The notes beneath the pieces are model-generated. The model saw only the letters and a program-made list of their open reading frames with translations, was not told where the DNA came from and ran no database searches. The position numbers were made by a program, and so were the translations under genes. A stretch of 64,000 bases of DNA from Arthrobacter sp. SLBN-100 (GTDB taxonomy: Bacteria > Actinomycetota > Actinomycetes > Actinomycetales > Micrococcaceae), in the NCBI RefSeq assembly GCF_006715305.1, contig NZ_VFMY01000001.1:1240001-1304000 (forward strand), read 5' to 3'. Shown here in pieces: positions 26,056 to 34,145 of this stretch; within the stretch, counting starts at the first letter, position 1, and every line of letters starts with the position of its first letter.

Positions 26056-26655
26056 GTGGAAGACAGGAAGCTGCGCATCGCAGCTGTAGGAGATGAACTG
26101 CTGGCCGGACTGGGTGACCCCCGGGCGCTCGGCTGGCTGGGCAGAGTACTGGCCCGCACTCCGCAGGACGGCATGGTCCTGGAAAGCTATTCGCTCCCCT
26201 GTCCGCAGGAAGGTACGGAAGGCCTGGCTGCACGCTGGCTGGACGAGACCCGCCGGCGCTTCAGCGACCAGTCCGAGAACCGCCTGGTGATAGGGCTCTC
26301 GGGCCGCGATATCGAGTTCGGGCTTTCCACTGCACGCAGCCGCCTCAACCTGGCCAACATTCTCGATTCTGCCTCGCAGAACCGGCTGGAGGTATTTGTT
26401 GTTGGACCACCGCCCACCCTTGACCCCGTCCAGAACAGGCGGCTGGACGAGTTGAACACCGCTTTCGCGGACGTCACCACCCGCCGCAAGCACCTCTACG
26501 TGGATACCTTCTCCCCTCTCCTGAACCACGAACAGTGGCGCCAGGACCTTGCCGCAAACGGGGGCACCCCAGGGCAGGCCGGTTACGGCCTGATGGCCTG
26601 GCTGGTGCTGCACCGCGGCTGGTTCCAGTGGCTGCGGGTGGCAGTTCCGGAGTAA
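26056..26655 (+). CDS. SGNH/GDSL-fold protein lacking the catalytic residues
   Basis: A 199-residue SGNH-hydrolase-like protein. Block I reads VGDELLAGLGDPRALGW where active enzymes have GDS(L/F)xxG, so the nucleophilic Ser position is Glu. Block III (GLSGRDIEFG) keeps a GxxD/N-like shape, and Block V reads GGTPGQAGYGLMAW where active enzymes have DxxHPxxxGY, so the catalytic His (and Asp) are absent too. The fold is recognisable but hydrolase activity is doubtful; it may be a binding protein. The GTG start at 26056 follows AAGAGGAAC. It stands between kgd and the DUF4097-PadR operon. Confidence 0.72.
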   Translation: MEDRKLRIAAVGDELLAGLGDPRALGWLGRVLARTPQDGMVLESYSLPCPQEGTEGLAARWLDETRRRFSDQSENRLVIGLSGRDIEFGLSTARSRLNLANILDSASQNRLEVFVVGPPPTLDPVQNRRLDELNTAFADVTTRRKHLYVDTFSPLLNHEQWRQDLAANGGTPGQAGYGLMAWLVLHRGWFQWLRVAVPE

Positions 26656-26663
26656 GTTCTTCG

Positions 26664-26720
26664 CGATATATCTTGAAGTCCGTCCATACCGCGAGTAGGT
26701 TGGTCAAACACGATATATCG
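26664..26720 (+). promoter_or_regulatory. PadR-type operator pair around a promoter
   Basis: CGATATATC at 26664-26672 and CGATATATCG at 26711-26720 flank a sigma-70-like promoter: TTGAAG (26673-26678), 17 bases, TAGGTT (26696-26701). CGATATATCG is palindromic and of the kind bound by PadR-like repressors. The second gene of the operon encodes a PadR protein, so autoregulation is likely. The AGGAGG ribosome binding site of the first gene follows directly. Confidence 0.6.
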
Positions 26721-26734
26721 TCTTTGGAGGAACC

Positions 26735-27586
26735 ATGGCTGATCAGAAGTGGACTGTCACCGCCGCCCAGACCCTGGACGTCGAGTCCGTCTCGGCACTG
26801 AAACTGGGCATGGTCCGCGGCCGGTTCGATGTAGTAGCCCATGAGCAGCCTTATACCCGGATCGAGGTTTCCGAGGTGCACGGCGATCCCGTAGCCGTTT
26901 CACTGGAAGACGGCCGGCTGGAGGTCCGCCACCAGCTTCACGGGCCCCAGGGCTGGTTCAAGAACCTCATGGGAACGGTCAATCACCACAGCGAGAACTA
27001 TGCCGTCATCAGCATTGCCCTGCCCGCCACTGTTGATGTCGAGGCCGGCACCGTCAGCGGTGACGGCCTCGTGTCAGGGATGGCCGGCCGTACGCGCCTG
27101 AACACCGTTTCCGGTTCCGTGATGGCTGATGGCACCGATGGCGAACTGTTCGTCACGACCGTCAGCGGCGAGGTCAGCGCCCGGCATCACAGCGGGGTCC
27201 TCACCGCCAAGACTGTCTCCGGCCAGGTCACGGCCTCCGGCCACTTCACCCATATCCGCGCCAACACGGTCAGCGGCGACATGAATTTCGACCTGTTGGG
27301 TTTCACCCAGGATTTCGGTGCGAATTCCGTCTCAGGGGACCTCACTATCCGGATCCCCCATGACGTCGGAGTGGATGTCGTCGCCAAGTCCGCCACCGGG
27401 GCCGTAGTTATCGGCAACCAGCAGTACCACGTAGCGGGCGGCAAGGTGGAGACGATCGCCGGCCCTGACGCCAGGCTCATGCTGGTGAGGACCAACTCTG
27501 TGTCGGGCAAGACCTCCATCGTCCACAGTGCGCGGCCGGGGGAAGCGAACGGAACCATTCCAGGATCCGCGGAAGAACGGCGCTGA
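26735..27586 (+). CDS. DUF4097-family beta-repeat protein
   Basis: A 283-residue protein made of short beta-strand repeats of the type VSGxVxAxxxxGxLxxxTVSG, recurring about every 18-22 residues from position ~95 (for example LNTVSGSVMADGTDGELFVTTVSGEVSARHHSGVLTAKTVSGQV). This is the DUF4097 / adhesin-like right-handed beta-helix pattern. No signal peptide or membrane anchor is present. It is followed at once by a PadR regulator whose start shares one base with this stop. DUF4097-PadR pairs are common in actinobacteria, and the role is unknown, with stress or envelope response often suggested. Confidence 0.85.
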   Translation: MADQKWTVTAAQTLDVESVSALKLGMVRGRFDVVAHEQPYTRIEVSEVHGDPVAVSLEDGRLEVRHQLHGPQGWFKNLMGTVNHHSENYAVISIALPATVDVEAGTVSGDGLVSGMAGRTRLNTVSGSVMADGTDGELFVTTVSGEVSARHHSGVLTAKTVSGQVTASGHFTHIRANTVSGDMNFDLLGFTQDFGANSVSGDLTIRIPHDVGVDVVAKSATGAVVIGNQQYHVAGGKVETIAGPDARLMLVRTNSVSGKTSIVHSARPGEANGTIPGSAEERR

Positions 27587-28200
27587 TGCCCGCTGTCTTC
27601 GCCCACGGCGCGCTGCGGCTTTACCTGCTGGCCCTGCTCGAGTCGGGTCCCAAGCACGGCTACGAACTCATTAAGGCCCTCAAGGAGCGGTTCGGTGGCA
27701 CCTATTCCCCCAGTGCCGGCACCATCTATCCGCGGCTGGGGAAACTCGAGGAAGAGGGGCTGGTAGCCACCGAAGCCGCCGGCCGCCGCACCAACTACCG
27801 CATCACACCTGCCGGCCTGGCAGAACTCAACCTGCGCCGTGAGGAACTGGCAGGCGTAGAAAAAGAGATTTCCGCCTCCGTGCGCCGGCTGGCAGACAAC
27901 CTCCGGGAGGACATCCGCAGCAACATGCGGGGACTTCGGGCCGACCTTGCGGCCACTGCAGAGGCTGCCCGGGCCGGCGCAGCGTCCGCCGCTTTCACAG
28001 CCCTCAAAGGCAGCCCGGCCGCGGACGGCAAGGCCGCTCTCAAGGAAGCCGAGCTCATGCTCCAGGCCTTCAGGGATGACCTCCGTGCCGAACTCCGGCT
28101 GCAGGCAGGCAACCAGCCACTGAGTCCCGTGGTTCTGGAAACGGTCAGGACAGTGCTGGAGCAGGCCGGTATCGCCATCCGCAACTCGCTCCGGAACTAG
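27586..28200 (+). CDS. PadR-family transcriptional regulator
   Basis: A 204-residue PadR protein. The N-terminal winged helix is standard: LYLLALLESGPKHGYELIKALKERFGGTYSPSAGTIYPRLGKLEEEGLVATE, then GRRTNYRITPAGLAEL. The C-terminal ~110 residues are helical and charged, forming the dimerisation arm. It probably represses its own operon through the CGATATATCG sites upstream. The inducer is unknown. Confidence 0.92.
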   Translation: MPAVFAHGALRLYLLALLESGPKHGYELIKALKERFGGTYSPSAGTIYPRLGKLEEEGLVATEAAGRRTNYRITPAGLAELNLRREELAGVEKEISASVRRLADNLREDIRSNMRGLRADLAATAEAARAGAASAAFTALKGSPAADGKAALKEAELMLQAFRDDLRAELRLQAGNQPLSPVVLETVRTVLEQAGIAIRNSLRN

Positions 28201-28357
28201 CTGCAGAGCCGGGTTTGGGAGCATGGTCCGGGACTGGGTCCGGGGCGGATGGTCACTGAACCGCAGGTCATGCAGGGGTTGCCGGTTCGCGGGGCGTCAG
28301 ATCATGTGGGAGACTTGAGGGCAGCTCTTTTGAGTACCAACAGTAAGGAGGCCAGCT

Positions 28358-28432
28358 ATGAGCAAGCGTGCACGCAAGCGTCGTGACCGTAAGCGTGGCG
28401 GCGCGAACCACGGGAAGCGCCCCAACACCTAG
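28358..28432 (+). CDS. bL37-type small ribosomal protein (AURKAIP1/COX24 domain)
   Basis: A 24-residue, very basic protein (MSKRARKRRDRKRGGANHGK and on to NT). This is the conserved actinobacterial mini-protein identified in mycobacterial large subunits as bL37, also annotated as an AURKAIP1/COX24-domain protein. An AGGAGG ribosome binding site lies seven bases before the ATG and an intrinsic terminator follows within 30 bases, so it is a complete single-gene unit. Confidence 0.88.
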   Translation: MSKRARKRRDRKRGGANHGKRPNT

Positions 28433-28459
28433 GCACATGCCAGGTACAGCGGTTACAGC

Positions 28460-28500
28460 AAAGGACCCCGGAAGCCACTCGGCTTCCGGGGTCCTTTGTA
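28460..28500 (+). terminator. Intrinsic terminator after the bL37 gene
   Basis: AAAGGACCCCGGAAGCC at 28460-28476 pairs perfectly with 28481-28497 around the loop ACTC. The stem ends in A and T runs on both sides, so it can also stop transcription coming from the right. Confidence 0.9.
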
Positions 28501-28588
28501 TGTGGACCTATCTGCAGGCTCCCGCTGTCCCGTGTCCCGTGTCCCGTTGCCTTGGACTGGGGACGGTGCACTGTGAGTAAGGTACCGC

Positions 28589-28849
28589 CTATGCGCCCAC
28601 TGGACGGATCGAGTGGATCCGGTCCAGGATGGCGTTCTTCAGGTTCTCCGGAGCAGCTTCGGTGCAGGAACGCTTAACCATGTTGCGGATTACGCACTCA
28701 AGGTCATACTGCTCCGTGCATTCCGGGCACTCATCAAGGTGCGTCTTGATTTCCGTGATGTCGTCACGAGTCAACGCGCCGTCGAGGTACTCGTAGATGC
28801 GTTGCATCCTGGTATCGTCGCAGTCGCCCAATCCCTGGCAGTCGCTCAT
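28589..28849 (-). CDS. rshA: Mycothiol-system zinc anti-sigma factor RshA/RsrA
   Basis: An 86-residue ZAS-family anti-sigma factor. HLDECPEC supplies the zinc motif HxxxCxxC, with more Cys before (CQGLGDC) and after (LECVIRN, KRSCTEA). Under disulfide stress the Cys pair oxidises, zinc leaves and the sigma factor is freed. It overlaps the sigH stop by four bases, so the pair is made together. Confidence 0.92.
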   Translation of the reverse strand: MSDCQGLGDCDDTRMQRIYEYLDGALTRDDITEIKTHLDECPECTEQYDLECVIRNMVKRSCTEAAPENLKNAILDRIHSIRPVGA

Positions 28850-29649
28850 TTCCTGTTCTCCTGTTGTTTGCTTTCCGCCGCGTCCGGTGCCTCTGCGGCC
28901 GTTTTGAATCCGCGCTCGGCGGCGTATTCCCCGAGCATGTCCCGCAGCATTCTCCGGCCGCGGTGAAGCCGGGACATCACTGTGCCGATGGGGGTGTTCA
29001 TGATGTCCGAAATTTCCTTGTACGCAAACCCTTCAACGTCCGCAAAGTACACCGCAAGACGGAATTCTTCGGGGATGGCCTGAAGGGCGCGCTTGACGTC
29101 CGAATCCGGAAGGTGATCCAGGGCCTCTGCCTCAGCGGAACGCAGCCCGCTGGAGGTATGTGACTCAGCACGCGCCAACTGCCAGTCCTCGATGGTGTCC
29201 GAGTTGGACTGAAGCGGTTCGCGCTGCCGTTTGCGGTACAGGTTTATATAGGTGTTCGTCAGAATCCGGTACAGCCACGCCTTGAGGTTGGTTCCCGGCT
29301 TGTACTGGTGGAACGCGGAAAAGGCCTTCGTGTAGGCCTCCTGGACGAGGTCCTCTGCGTCCGCCGGGTTCCGGGCCATCCGCATGGCCGCCGAGTACAG
29401 CTGATCGACGTACTGCATGGCGTCGCGTTCAAACCGGACCCGGCGCTCCTCGTCCGATTCCGTGGAAACGTTGACCGCTTCCTCAGCCGCTTCCGCCGGC
29501 TCCACGGAGCCTTCCGTTGGCACGGAGCCTTCCGTTGGCACGGAGCCGTCCGTTGGCTCTGGCGGCTCAGGCCGGGTATCAGCGCTGCTCTTGGCTTCGT
29601 TCTGCGAAGCGTCATACATGGCCGAAACGGCCGGATCCAAGGTGCTCAT
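28846..29649 (-). CDS. sigH: RNA polymerase sigma factor SigH (SigR-type ECF)
   Basis: A 267-residue sigma factor. Region 2 is [34 protein letters not shown] plus [21 protein letters not shown], and region 4 is [44 protein letters not shown]. This is the redox-stress ECF factor paired with RshA. About 70 N-terminal residues are acidic and low-complexity, including a three-times repeated TEGSVP unit encoded by 18-bp repeats. ATG 29649 is preferred to an upstream frame extension. A SigH-like promoter about 190 bases upstream suggests autoregulation. Confidence 0.93.
   Translation of the reverse strand: MSTLDPAVSAMYDASQNEAKSSADTRPEPPEPTDGSVPTEGSVPTEGSVEPAEAAEEAVNVSTESDEERRVRFERDAMQYVDQLYSAAMRMARNPADAEDLVQEAYTKAFSAFHQYKPGTNLKAWLYRILTNTYINLYRKRQREPLQSNSDTIEDWQLARAESHTSSGLRSAEAEALDHLPDSDVKRALQAIPEEFRLAVYFADVEGFAYKEISDIMNTPIGTVMSRLHRGRRMLRDMLGEYAAERGFKTAAEAPDAAESKQQENRK
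29503..29556. repeat. 18-bp tandem repeat in the 5' part of sigH
   Basis: Three head-to-tail copies of CACGGAGCCTTCCGTTGG, the last with one change. They encode (on the minus strand) [12 protein letters not shown] in the disordered N-terminal part of SigH. Copy number could vary between strains without frame loss. Confidence 0.9.
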
Positions 29650-29835
29650 TGCCTTCAAGTCTACTGTCAGGCTCTGCGCACGCGCCGACCCATACCCGGG
29701 GGGTTCGGTCCCCAAGGACTCCATGGCCACCGGGCCTGCTGCATCGATTCCGTCCAACACCCGCCTCAAGGGCCAACTCCGCTCTGTTGTCCGGTGCTTT
29801 GTCTTGTGGGCCGGCTTTTCAGGCCCAGTTTCGAT

Positions 29836-29862
29836 AACCTGCGGCTTCGGGCAAATATTCCC
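29836..29862 (-). promoter_or_regulatory. SigH/SigR-type promoter upstream of sigH
   Basis: On the minus strand GGGAAT (29862-29857) is followed after 18 bases by GTTAT (from 29838), matching the SigH/SigR consensus GGGAAT-N16-18-GTT. It points toward sigH, leaving a leader of about 190 bases, and supports positive autoregulation. Confidence 0.7.
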
Positions 29863-29928
29863 CAAAAGTGCAAGACTAGAACGGACTCCGCCGCATCAGA
29901 CGCGGTTCGTCCACCCAGGAGGAAATCC

Positions 29929-30477
29929 ATGTCCTTTGTCCGCACACTCGCACGGCCCATGCTGGCTTCCAGTTTCGTTCTTGCCGGAATGGATAAGCTC
30001 AAAAACGCCGACGATACCGCGCAACAGCTCTCGCCCCTGCTGAGCAAGGCAACGGCCGCGTTGCCGTTCCAGACTGATGAGAAGACACTGGCCCGGATTA
30101 TCGGCGGCACACAGGTGGGCGCCGGTGTCCTGTTCGGACTGGGAAAGTTCTCCCGTCTTTCAGCTGCCGTGCTGACCGTGATTTCCCTGCTCAACACGTT
30201 CGTCGAGTGGCGCAGCGCTGACATCAGCAGCAAGGAAGGCCGCGGAAACCGCCGCAACCAGCTGCTGAAGAACCTGTCCTTGAGCGGCGGCGCATTGCTT
30301 GCTTCCGTGGACACGGCAGGCAGGCCGGGGCTCGCGTGGCGCGCCGAACACCTGGCGGCCGACGCGAGGAAGGGGGCCGCGCACCTGGCCGCCGACGCCC
30401 GGAAGACCACCAACAAGAAGCTGCACAACGCCGACAAGGCCGTCCGCCGCGCCGTCGAGCAGGCCACGGGGGCATAA
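29929..30477 (+). CDS. DoxX-family membrane protein
   Basis: A 182-residue protein with the DoxX pattern: RTLARPMLASSFVLAGMDKLKN at the start, then GGTQVGAGVLFGLGKFSRLSAAVLTVISLLNTFVEWR and GGALLASVDTAGRPG, giving three to four membrane helices. A basic Ala/Lys-rich tail from about residue 140 (AADARKGAAHLAADARK) is repetitive and probably cytosolic. AGGAGG lies seven bases before the ATG. The gene is divergent from sigH and may share its oxidative-stress control; the exact role of DoxX proteins is uncertain. Confidence 0.85.
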   Translation: MSFVRTLARPMLASSFVLAGMDKLKNADDTAQQLSPLLSKATAALPFQTDEKTLARIIGGTQVGAGVLFGLGKFSRLSAAVLTVISLLNTFVEWRSADISSKEGRGNRRNQLLKNLSLSGGALLASVDTAGRPGLAWRAEHLAADARKGAAHLAADARKTTNKKLHNADKAVRRAVEQATGA

Positions 30478-30484
30478 GCAGGAC

Positions 30485-31876
30485 ATGACCGCACCAGCCG
30501 CTGCCGCCCGGGACAACTCCGGAACATTCCTCCCCCACTGGCCCGCCCCCTTCGCCTCCCGACCGGTGGATGCCACGGTCACGGTGCCGGGCTCGAAGTC
30601 GTTGACCAACCGGTACCTGGTGCTCGCCGCACTCGCCGACGGTCCGTCGCGCCTGCGCGCACCGCTGCACTCCAGGGACTCCGCGCTGATGATCGAGGCG
30701 CTCCGCCAGCTTGGTGCCACCATCAGCGAGGTACCGGGGAACGGGGCCTTCGGGCCGGATCTTGAGGTCCTCCCGATCCCGGCAGACGCGGCACCGTCCG
30801 CTGCAAGGATCGACTGCGGCCTCGCCGGCACGGTGATGCGGTTCGTGCCGCCGCTGGCCGCGCTGCGTAACGGTGCCAGCCTGTTCGACGGCGACCCGCA
30901 CGCCCGCAATCGCCCCATGGGGACGATCATCGAGGCGCTGAAGGCGCTGGGTGTGGCTGTATCCGCTGAAGATGGCAGCACGCCGTCGTCCTTGCCGTTC
31001 GTGGTGCAAGGCACAGGCGAAGTCCGTGGCGGCCACCTGGTCATCGACGCAAGCGCCTCGTCGCAGTTTGTGTCGGCTCTGCTGTTGGTGGGTGCCAGGT
31101 TTATCGAGGGGCTGCACCTGGAGCATGTCGGCAAACCGGTGCCAAGCCTGGACCACATCAATATGACGGTTGCCGTCCTGCGGGGCGCCGGCGTTGTGGT
31201 TGACGATTCAGTCCCGAACCACTGGGTGGTTGCTCCCGGGCCCATCCGAGCCTTCGATCAGCGGATCGAGCAGGACCTCTCCAACGCCGGGCCATTCCTG
31301 GCCGCGGCCCTGGCCTCCGGCGGAACCGTCCGGATTCCAGGCTGGCCGGAACAGACGCAGCAGGTAGGGGATCTCTGGCGCAGCATCCTGGCCGAGATGG
31401 GGGCCGACGTCAGCCTGCGCGACGGCGTCCTCACCGTCACCGGCGGAGCGGAAATCAAGGGCGCGGATTTCGCGGACACCAGCGAACTGGCCCCCACAGT
31501 GGCCGCACTCTGCGCCCTGGCCACCGGCCCCTCCCGGCTCACCGGAATCGCGCACCTGCGCGGGCACGAGACGGACCGGCTGGCAGCCCTTGTCACCGAG
31601 ATCAACCGCCTGGGCGGCGACGCCGAGGAGACCAGCGACGGCCTGGTGATCCGGCCTGCCAGGCTGCACGCCGGCGTTGTGCACAGTTATGCGGACCACC
31701 GCATGGCCACCGCCGGAGCCATCCTTGGCCTGGCTGTGGAGGGGGTCCAGGTGGAGGACATCGCCACCACCGCCAAGACCATGCCGGACTTTCCCCGGCT
31801 GTGGGCGGACATGCTGGCCCAGACGGGCTCCACCGGTACTGGGGCGGAAGGTTCAACCGGTGGCGCGGAGCACTGA
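30485..31876 (+). CDS. aroA: 3-phosphoshikimate 1-carboxyvinyltransferase (EPSP synthase)
   Basis: A 463-residue EPSP synthase. PGSKSLTNRYLVLAALADGPS holds the substrate-binding Lys and Arg, followed by CGLAGTVMRFVPPLAAL, GDPHARNRPMGTIIEAL, LRGHETDRLAALVTEINRLG and YADHRMATAGAILGLAVEGV. It joins phosphoenolpyruvate and shikimate-3-phosphate in chorismate synthesis. The start ATG (30485) lies eight bases after the doxX stop. The 3' end overlaps the rsgA GTG start by 17 bases. Confidence 0.96.
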   Translation: MTAPAAAARDNSGTFLPHWPAPFASRPVDATVTVPGSKSLTNRYLVLAALADGPSRLRAPLHSRDSALMIEALRQLGATISEVPGNGAFGPDLEVLPIPADAAPSAARIDCGLAGTVMRFVPPLAALRNGASLFDGDPHARNRPMGTIIEALKALGVAVSAEDGSTPSSLPFVVQGTGEVRGGHLVIDASASSQFVSALLLVGARFIEGLHLEHVGKPVPSLDHINMTVAVLRGAGVVVDDSVPNHWVVAPGPIRAFDQRIEQDLSNAGPFLAAALASGGTVRIPGWPEQTQQVGDLWRSILAEMGADVSLRDGVLTVTGGAEIKGADFADTSELAPTVAALCALATGPSRLTGIAHLRGHETDRLAALVTEINRLGGDAEETSDGLVIRPARLHAGVVHSYADHRMATAGAILGLAVEGVQVEDIATTAKTMPDFPRLWADMLAQTGSTGTGAEGSTGGAEH

Positions 31877-32975
31877 CTCCTGGGACGAGTCGGATGTCCG
31901 CATCCGGCCCAGCAAAAAAGGCTCCAGGCCCCGCACGAAGGACCGGCCAAGCCACGACGACGCCGTCACCGGCCGGATCGTCACCGTTGACCGCGGCCGG
32001 TACACGGCAGTGGTGGGTGAAGACTCCGGCAACGAGCGCGTTGTCATTGCCGCCCGGGCACGCGAGCTGCGCCGGAACCCCGTGGTGGCCGGTGATTTTG
32101 TGTCGCTCGTGGGAGACGTTTCCGGGGACCCGAACACCCTGGCCCGGCTGGTAAAGATCCAGGACCGCAAGACCCTCCTCAGGCGCAGCGCCGACGATAC
32201 CGATCCAGTGGAACGGGCGGTGGTGGCCAACGCCGACCAGCTGGTGATTGTGGTGGCTGCCGCCAACCCGGAACCGCGCACCGGCTTCATCGACCGCGCC
32301 CTGGTGGCTGCGTACGACGCCGGGATCGAGCCCATCCTGCTGGTCACCAAGGCCGATGTCAAGGATCCGGCGGAGCTGTTGGCCAATTACAAGCACCTGG
32401 ACTTCCCCGTGATCATCAGCCGGACAGCGGATTCCAGCGCTTCGGGCATCGACGCCCGCTCGGATGACGGACTGTCGGCCCGCCTGGACGGCGAAGCGGT
32501 GGCGGAACTTCGGGGCTACCTGGGCGGAAAAGTCACGGTGATGCTGGGGCACTCGGGCGTGGGCAAGTCCACCATGGTGAACGCGCTGACCGGGGCCGAG
32601 CGTGCCACCGGCGGGGTTAACGCGGTGACGGGCCGGGGCCGCCACACGTCGTCGTCCGCCCTGGCGCTGAGGCTTGCGGATGCACCGGCAGGCAGCTGGA
32701 TCATCGACACCCCCGGCATCCGCTCATTCGGCCTGGCCCACGTGGACCCGGACCGGATCCTGCGGTCCTTCCCGGACCTCTCCCCCGGCATTGAAGACTG
32801 CGAGCGGGGCTGCAAGCACACCACTAACGCCGTGAACTGCGGCCTGGACGCCTGGGTGTCCGGCGGGCATGCCGGAGCCACCGGAGAAGCCCGGCTGGCC
32901 TCCCTGCGGCGGCTCCTCGGCACCGACCCCCGGATGGAGGCCCAGGAGACCAAGGAGCTTGGCAGCGTCAACTGA
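31860..32975 (+). CDS. rsgA: Ribosome small-subunit-dependent GTPase RsgA
   Basis: A 371-residue circularly permuted GTPase. The order is OB-fold (GRIVTVDRGRYTAVVG), then G4 (LVTKADVKD), G1 (GHSGVGKSTMVNAL), G2/G3 (GRGRHTS, IDTPGIRSFG) and a C-terminal zinc knuckle (CERGCKHTTNAVNCG). It helps late 30S assembly. The GTG start at 31860 overlaps aroA; the arrangement aroA-rsgA-hisN is common in actinobacteria. Confidence 0.95.
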   Translation: MARSTDSWDESDVRIRPSKKGSRPRTKDRPSHDDAVTGRIVTVDRGRYTAVVGEDSGNERVVIAARARELRRNPVVAGDFVSLVGDVSGDPNTLARLVKIQDRKTLLRRSADDTDPVERAVVANADQLVIVVAAANPEPRTGFIDRALVAAYDAGIEPILLVTKADVKDPAELLANYKHLDFPVIISRTADSSASGIDARSDDGLSARLDGEAVAELRGYLGGKVTVMLGHSGVGKSTMVNALTGAERATGGVNAVTGRGRHTSSSALALRLADAPAGSWIIDTPGIRSFGLAHVDPDRILRSFPDLSPGIEDCERGCKHTTNAVNCGLDAWVSGGHAGATGEARLASLRRLLGTDPRMEAQETKELGSVN

Positions 32976-33023
32976 CAACGCCGATCTCCCAGCAGAACCG
33001 CGCGCAGACGGTAGTTTGGAACC

Positions 33024-33836
33024 ATGATCCAACCCGCTTCAAGCTACAACGATGACCTGCGCCTGGCCCATGTCCTGGCCGACTCGGTGGATGACCAGAC
33101 CATGGGCCGCTTCAAGGCCCTGGACCTCCAGGTGGAGACCAAGCCTGACCTGACGCCGGTTACCGACGCGGACAAGGCTGCCGAAGAAGCCATTCGCGGC
33201 CAGCTTTCCCGTTCCCGCCCGCGCGACGCCGTGCTGGGCGAGGAGTTCGGCAGTACCGGCCACGGGTCGCGGCGCTGGATTATCGATCCCATCGACGGCA
33301 CCAAGAACTTTGTCCGCGGCGTCCCGGTCTGGGCCACCCTGATCGCGCTGGTGGACGAAGGCGAGCCGGTGGTGGGTGTGGTCAGTGCACCCGCCCTGGG
33401 CAAGCGCTGGTGGGCGGCCAAGGGCATGGGGGCCTACATGGGCCGTTCCCTCGCCGCGGCCACGCGGCTGCGGGTGTCCAACGTCTCCAAGCTCTCCGAC
33501 GCCTCCCTTTCCTATTCCAGCCTGGGCGGCTGGAAGGAACGCGGCAATCTTGACAACTTTCTGGGCCTCACCGAGGACGTGTGGCGGACCCGGGCGTACG
33601 GCGACTTCTGGTCCTACTGCATGGTGGCCGAAGGCTCAGTGGACATCGCCTGCGAACCTGAACTGAACCTTTATGACATGGCTGCCCTGGTGCCGATCGT
33701 GGTGGAAGCAGGAGGGCGCTTCACGTCCTTGGAAGGCGAGGACGGGCCCTTTGGCGGCAATGCGCTGGCCACCAACTCCATCCTGCACTCCGAGGTGCTC
33801 CGCAGGTTGAATCCGGACCTGGACGACCTCCTTTAA
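33024..33836 (+). CDS. hisN: Histidinol-phosphatase (inositol monophosphatase family)
   Basis: A 270-residue Mg2+-dependent phosphatase of the IMPase fold. [44 protein letters not shown] and [15 protein letters not shown] give the metal-binding Glu/Asp set. Position after aroA-rsgA is the usual place of actinobacterial HisN, which removes phosphate from L-histidinol phosphate. A terminator follows. Confidence 0.9.
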   Translation: MIQPASSYNDDLRLAHVLADSVDDQTMGRFKALDLQVETKPDLTPVTDADKAAEEAIRGQLSRSRPRDAVLGEEFGSTGHGSRRWIIDPIDGTKNFVRGVPVWATLIALVDEGEPVVGVVSAPALGKRWWAAKGMGAYMGRSLAAATRLRVSNVSKLSDASLSYSSLGGWKERGNLDNFLGLTEDVWRTRAYGDFWSYCMVAEGSVDIACEPELNLYDMAALVPIVVEAGGRFTSLEGEDGPFGGNALATNSILHSEVLRRLNPDLDDLL

Positions 33837-33846
33837 ACCAGTTCCA

Positions 33847-33905
33847 CCGAACAAACAGCGGCGGGTGCCCCCACAAGGAGGCACCTGCCGTCGTTTGTTC
33901 GGCAA
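33847..33905 (+). terminator. Terminator after hisN
   Basis: CCGAACAAAC at 33847-33856 plus CGGCGGGTGCC pair with GGCACCTGCCG and GTTTGTTCGG (33880-33902), a long stem of more than 20 bp with one or two mismatches, just after the hisN stop. Only weak T-richness follows. Confidence 0.75.
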
Positions 33906-33992
33906 AAAGGCCCTTTTCAGCCGCGGCGTAACAAAGCGCTTAACATTCATGCCGGCTTCAAACCTTCCTGCGCCATGTCTTACGCTCTTAAC

Positions 33993-34076
33993 CAGGTCAC
34001 GAGTGCCAGCGCTAAACCCCGGTTTGCTGGCCGGCAACCCTCCAACCGCGGTGGGGTGCCCCGGGTGACGACCAGG
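33993..34076 (+). ncRNA. SAM-responsive riboswitch (SAM-IV / SAM-I-IV type)
   Basis: The stretch CAGGTCACGAGTGCCAGCG, then AACCCCGGTTTGCTGGCCGG, CAACCCTCC, CCGCGGTGGGG, TGCCCCGGGTGACGACC has the layout of actinobacterial SAM-IV riboswitches: an outer GGTCAC/GTGAC-GACC stem, an inner GCCAGC/GCTGGC stem with the conserved GGCAACCCTCC strand, and a CGCGGTGGGGTGCCCCGGGT part. It ends about 70 bases before the start of a class V aminotransferase gene. Binding of SAM should lower expression of that gene. Class cannot be fixed without a covariance model. Confidence 0.8.
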
Positions 34077-34145
34077 CCGGTCCGGAACGGATGCGGCAAG
34101 CGCGGATTCCCGGCAGAGGGAGTCCTTTTTCGAAGTGAGGTCTCT

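Noticed and set aside
28503-28560. Short GTCCCGT repeats after the bL37 terminator
   Set aside because: Three loosely spaced 7-base copies without symmetry or constant spacing; too little for a functional repeat or CRISPR.
30160-31245. A 361-codon minus-strand frame opposite doxX and aroA
   Set aside because: Shadow frame across two well-identified plus-strand genes.
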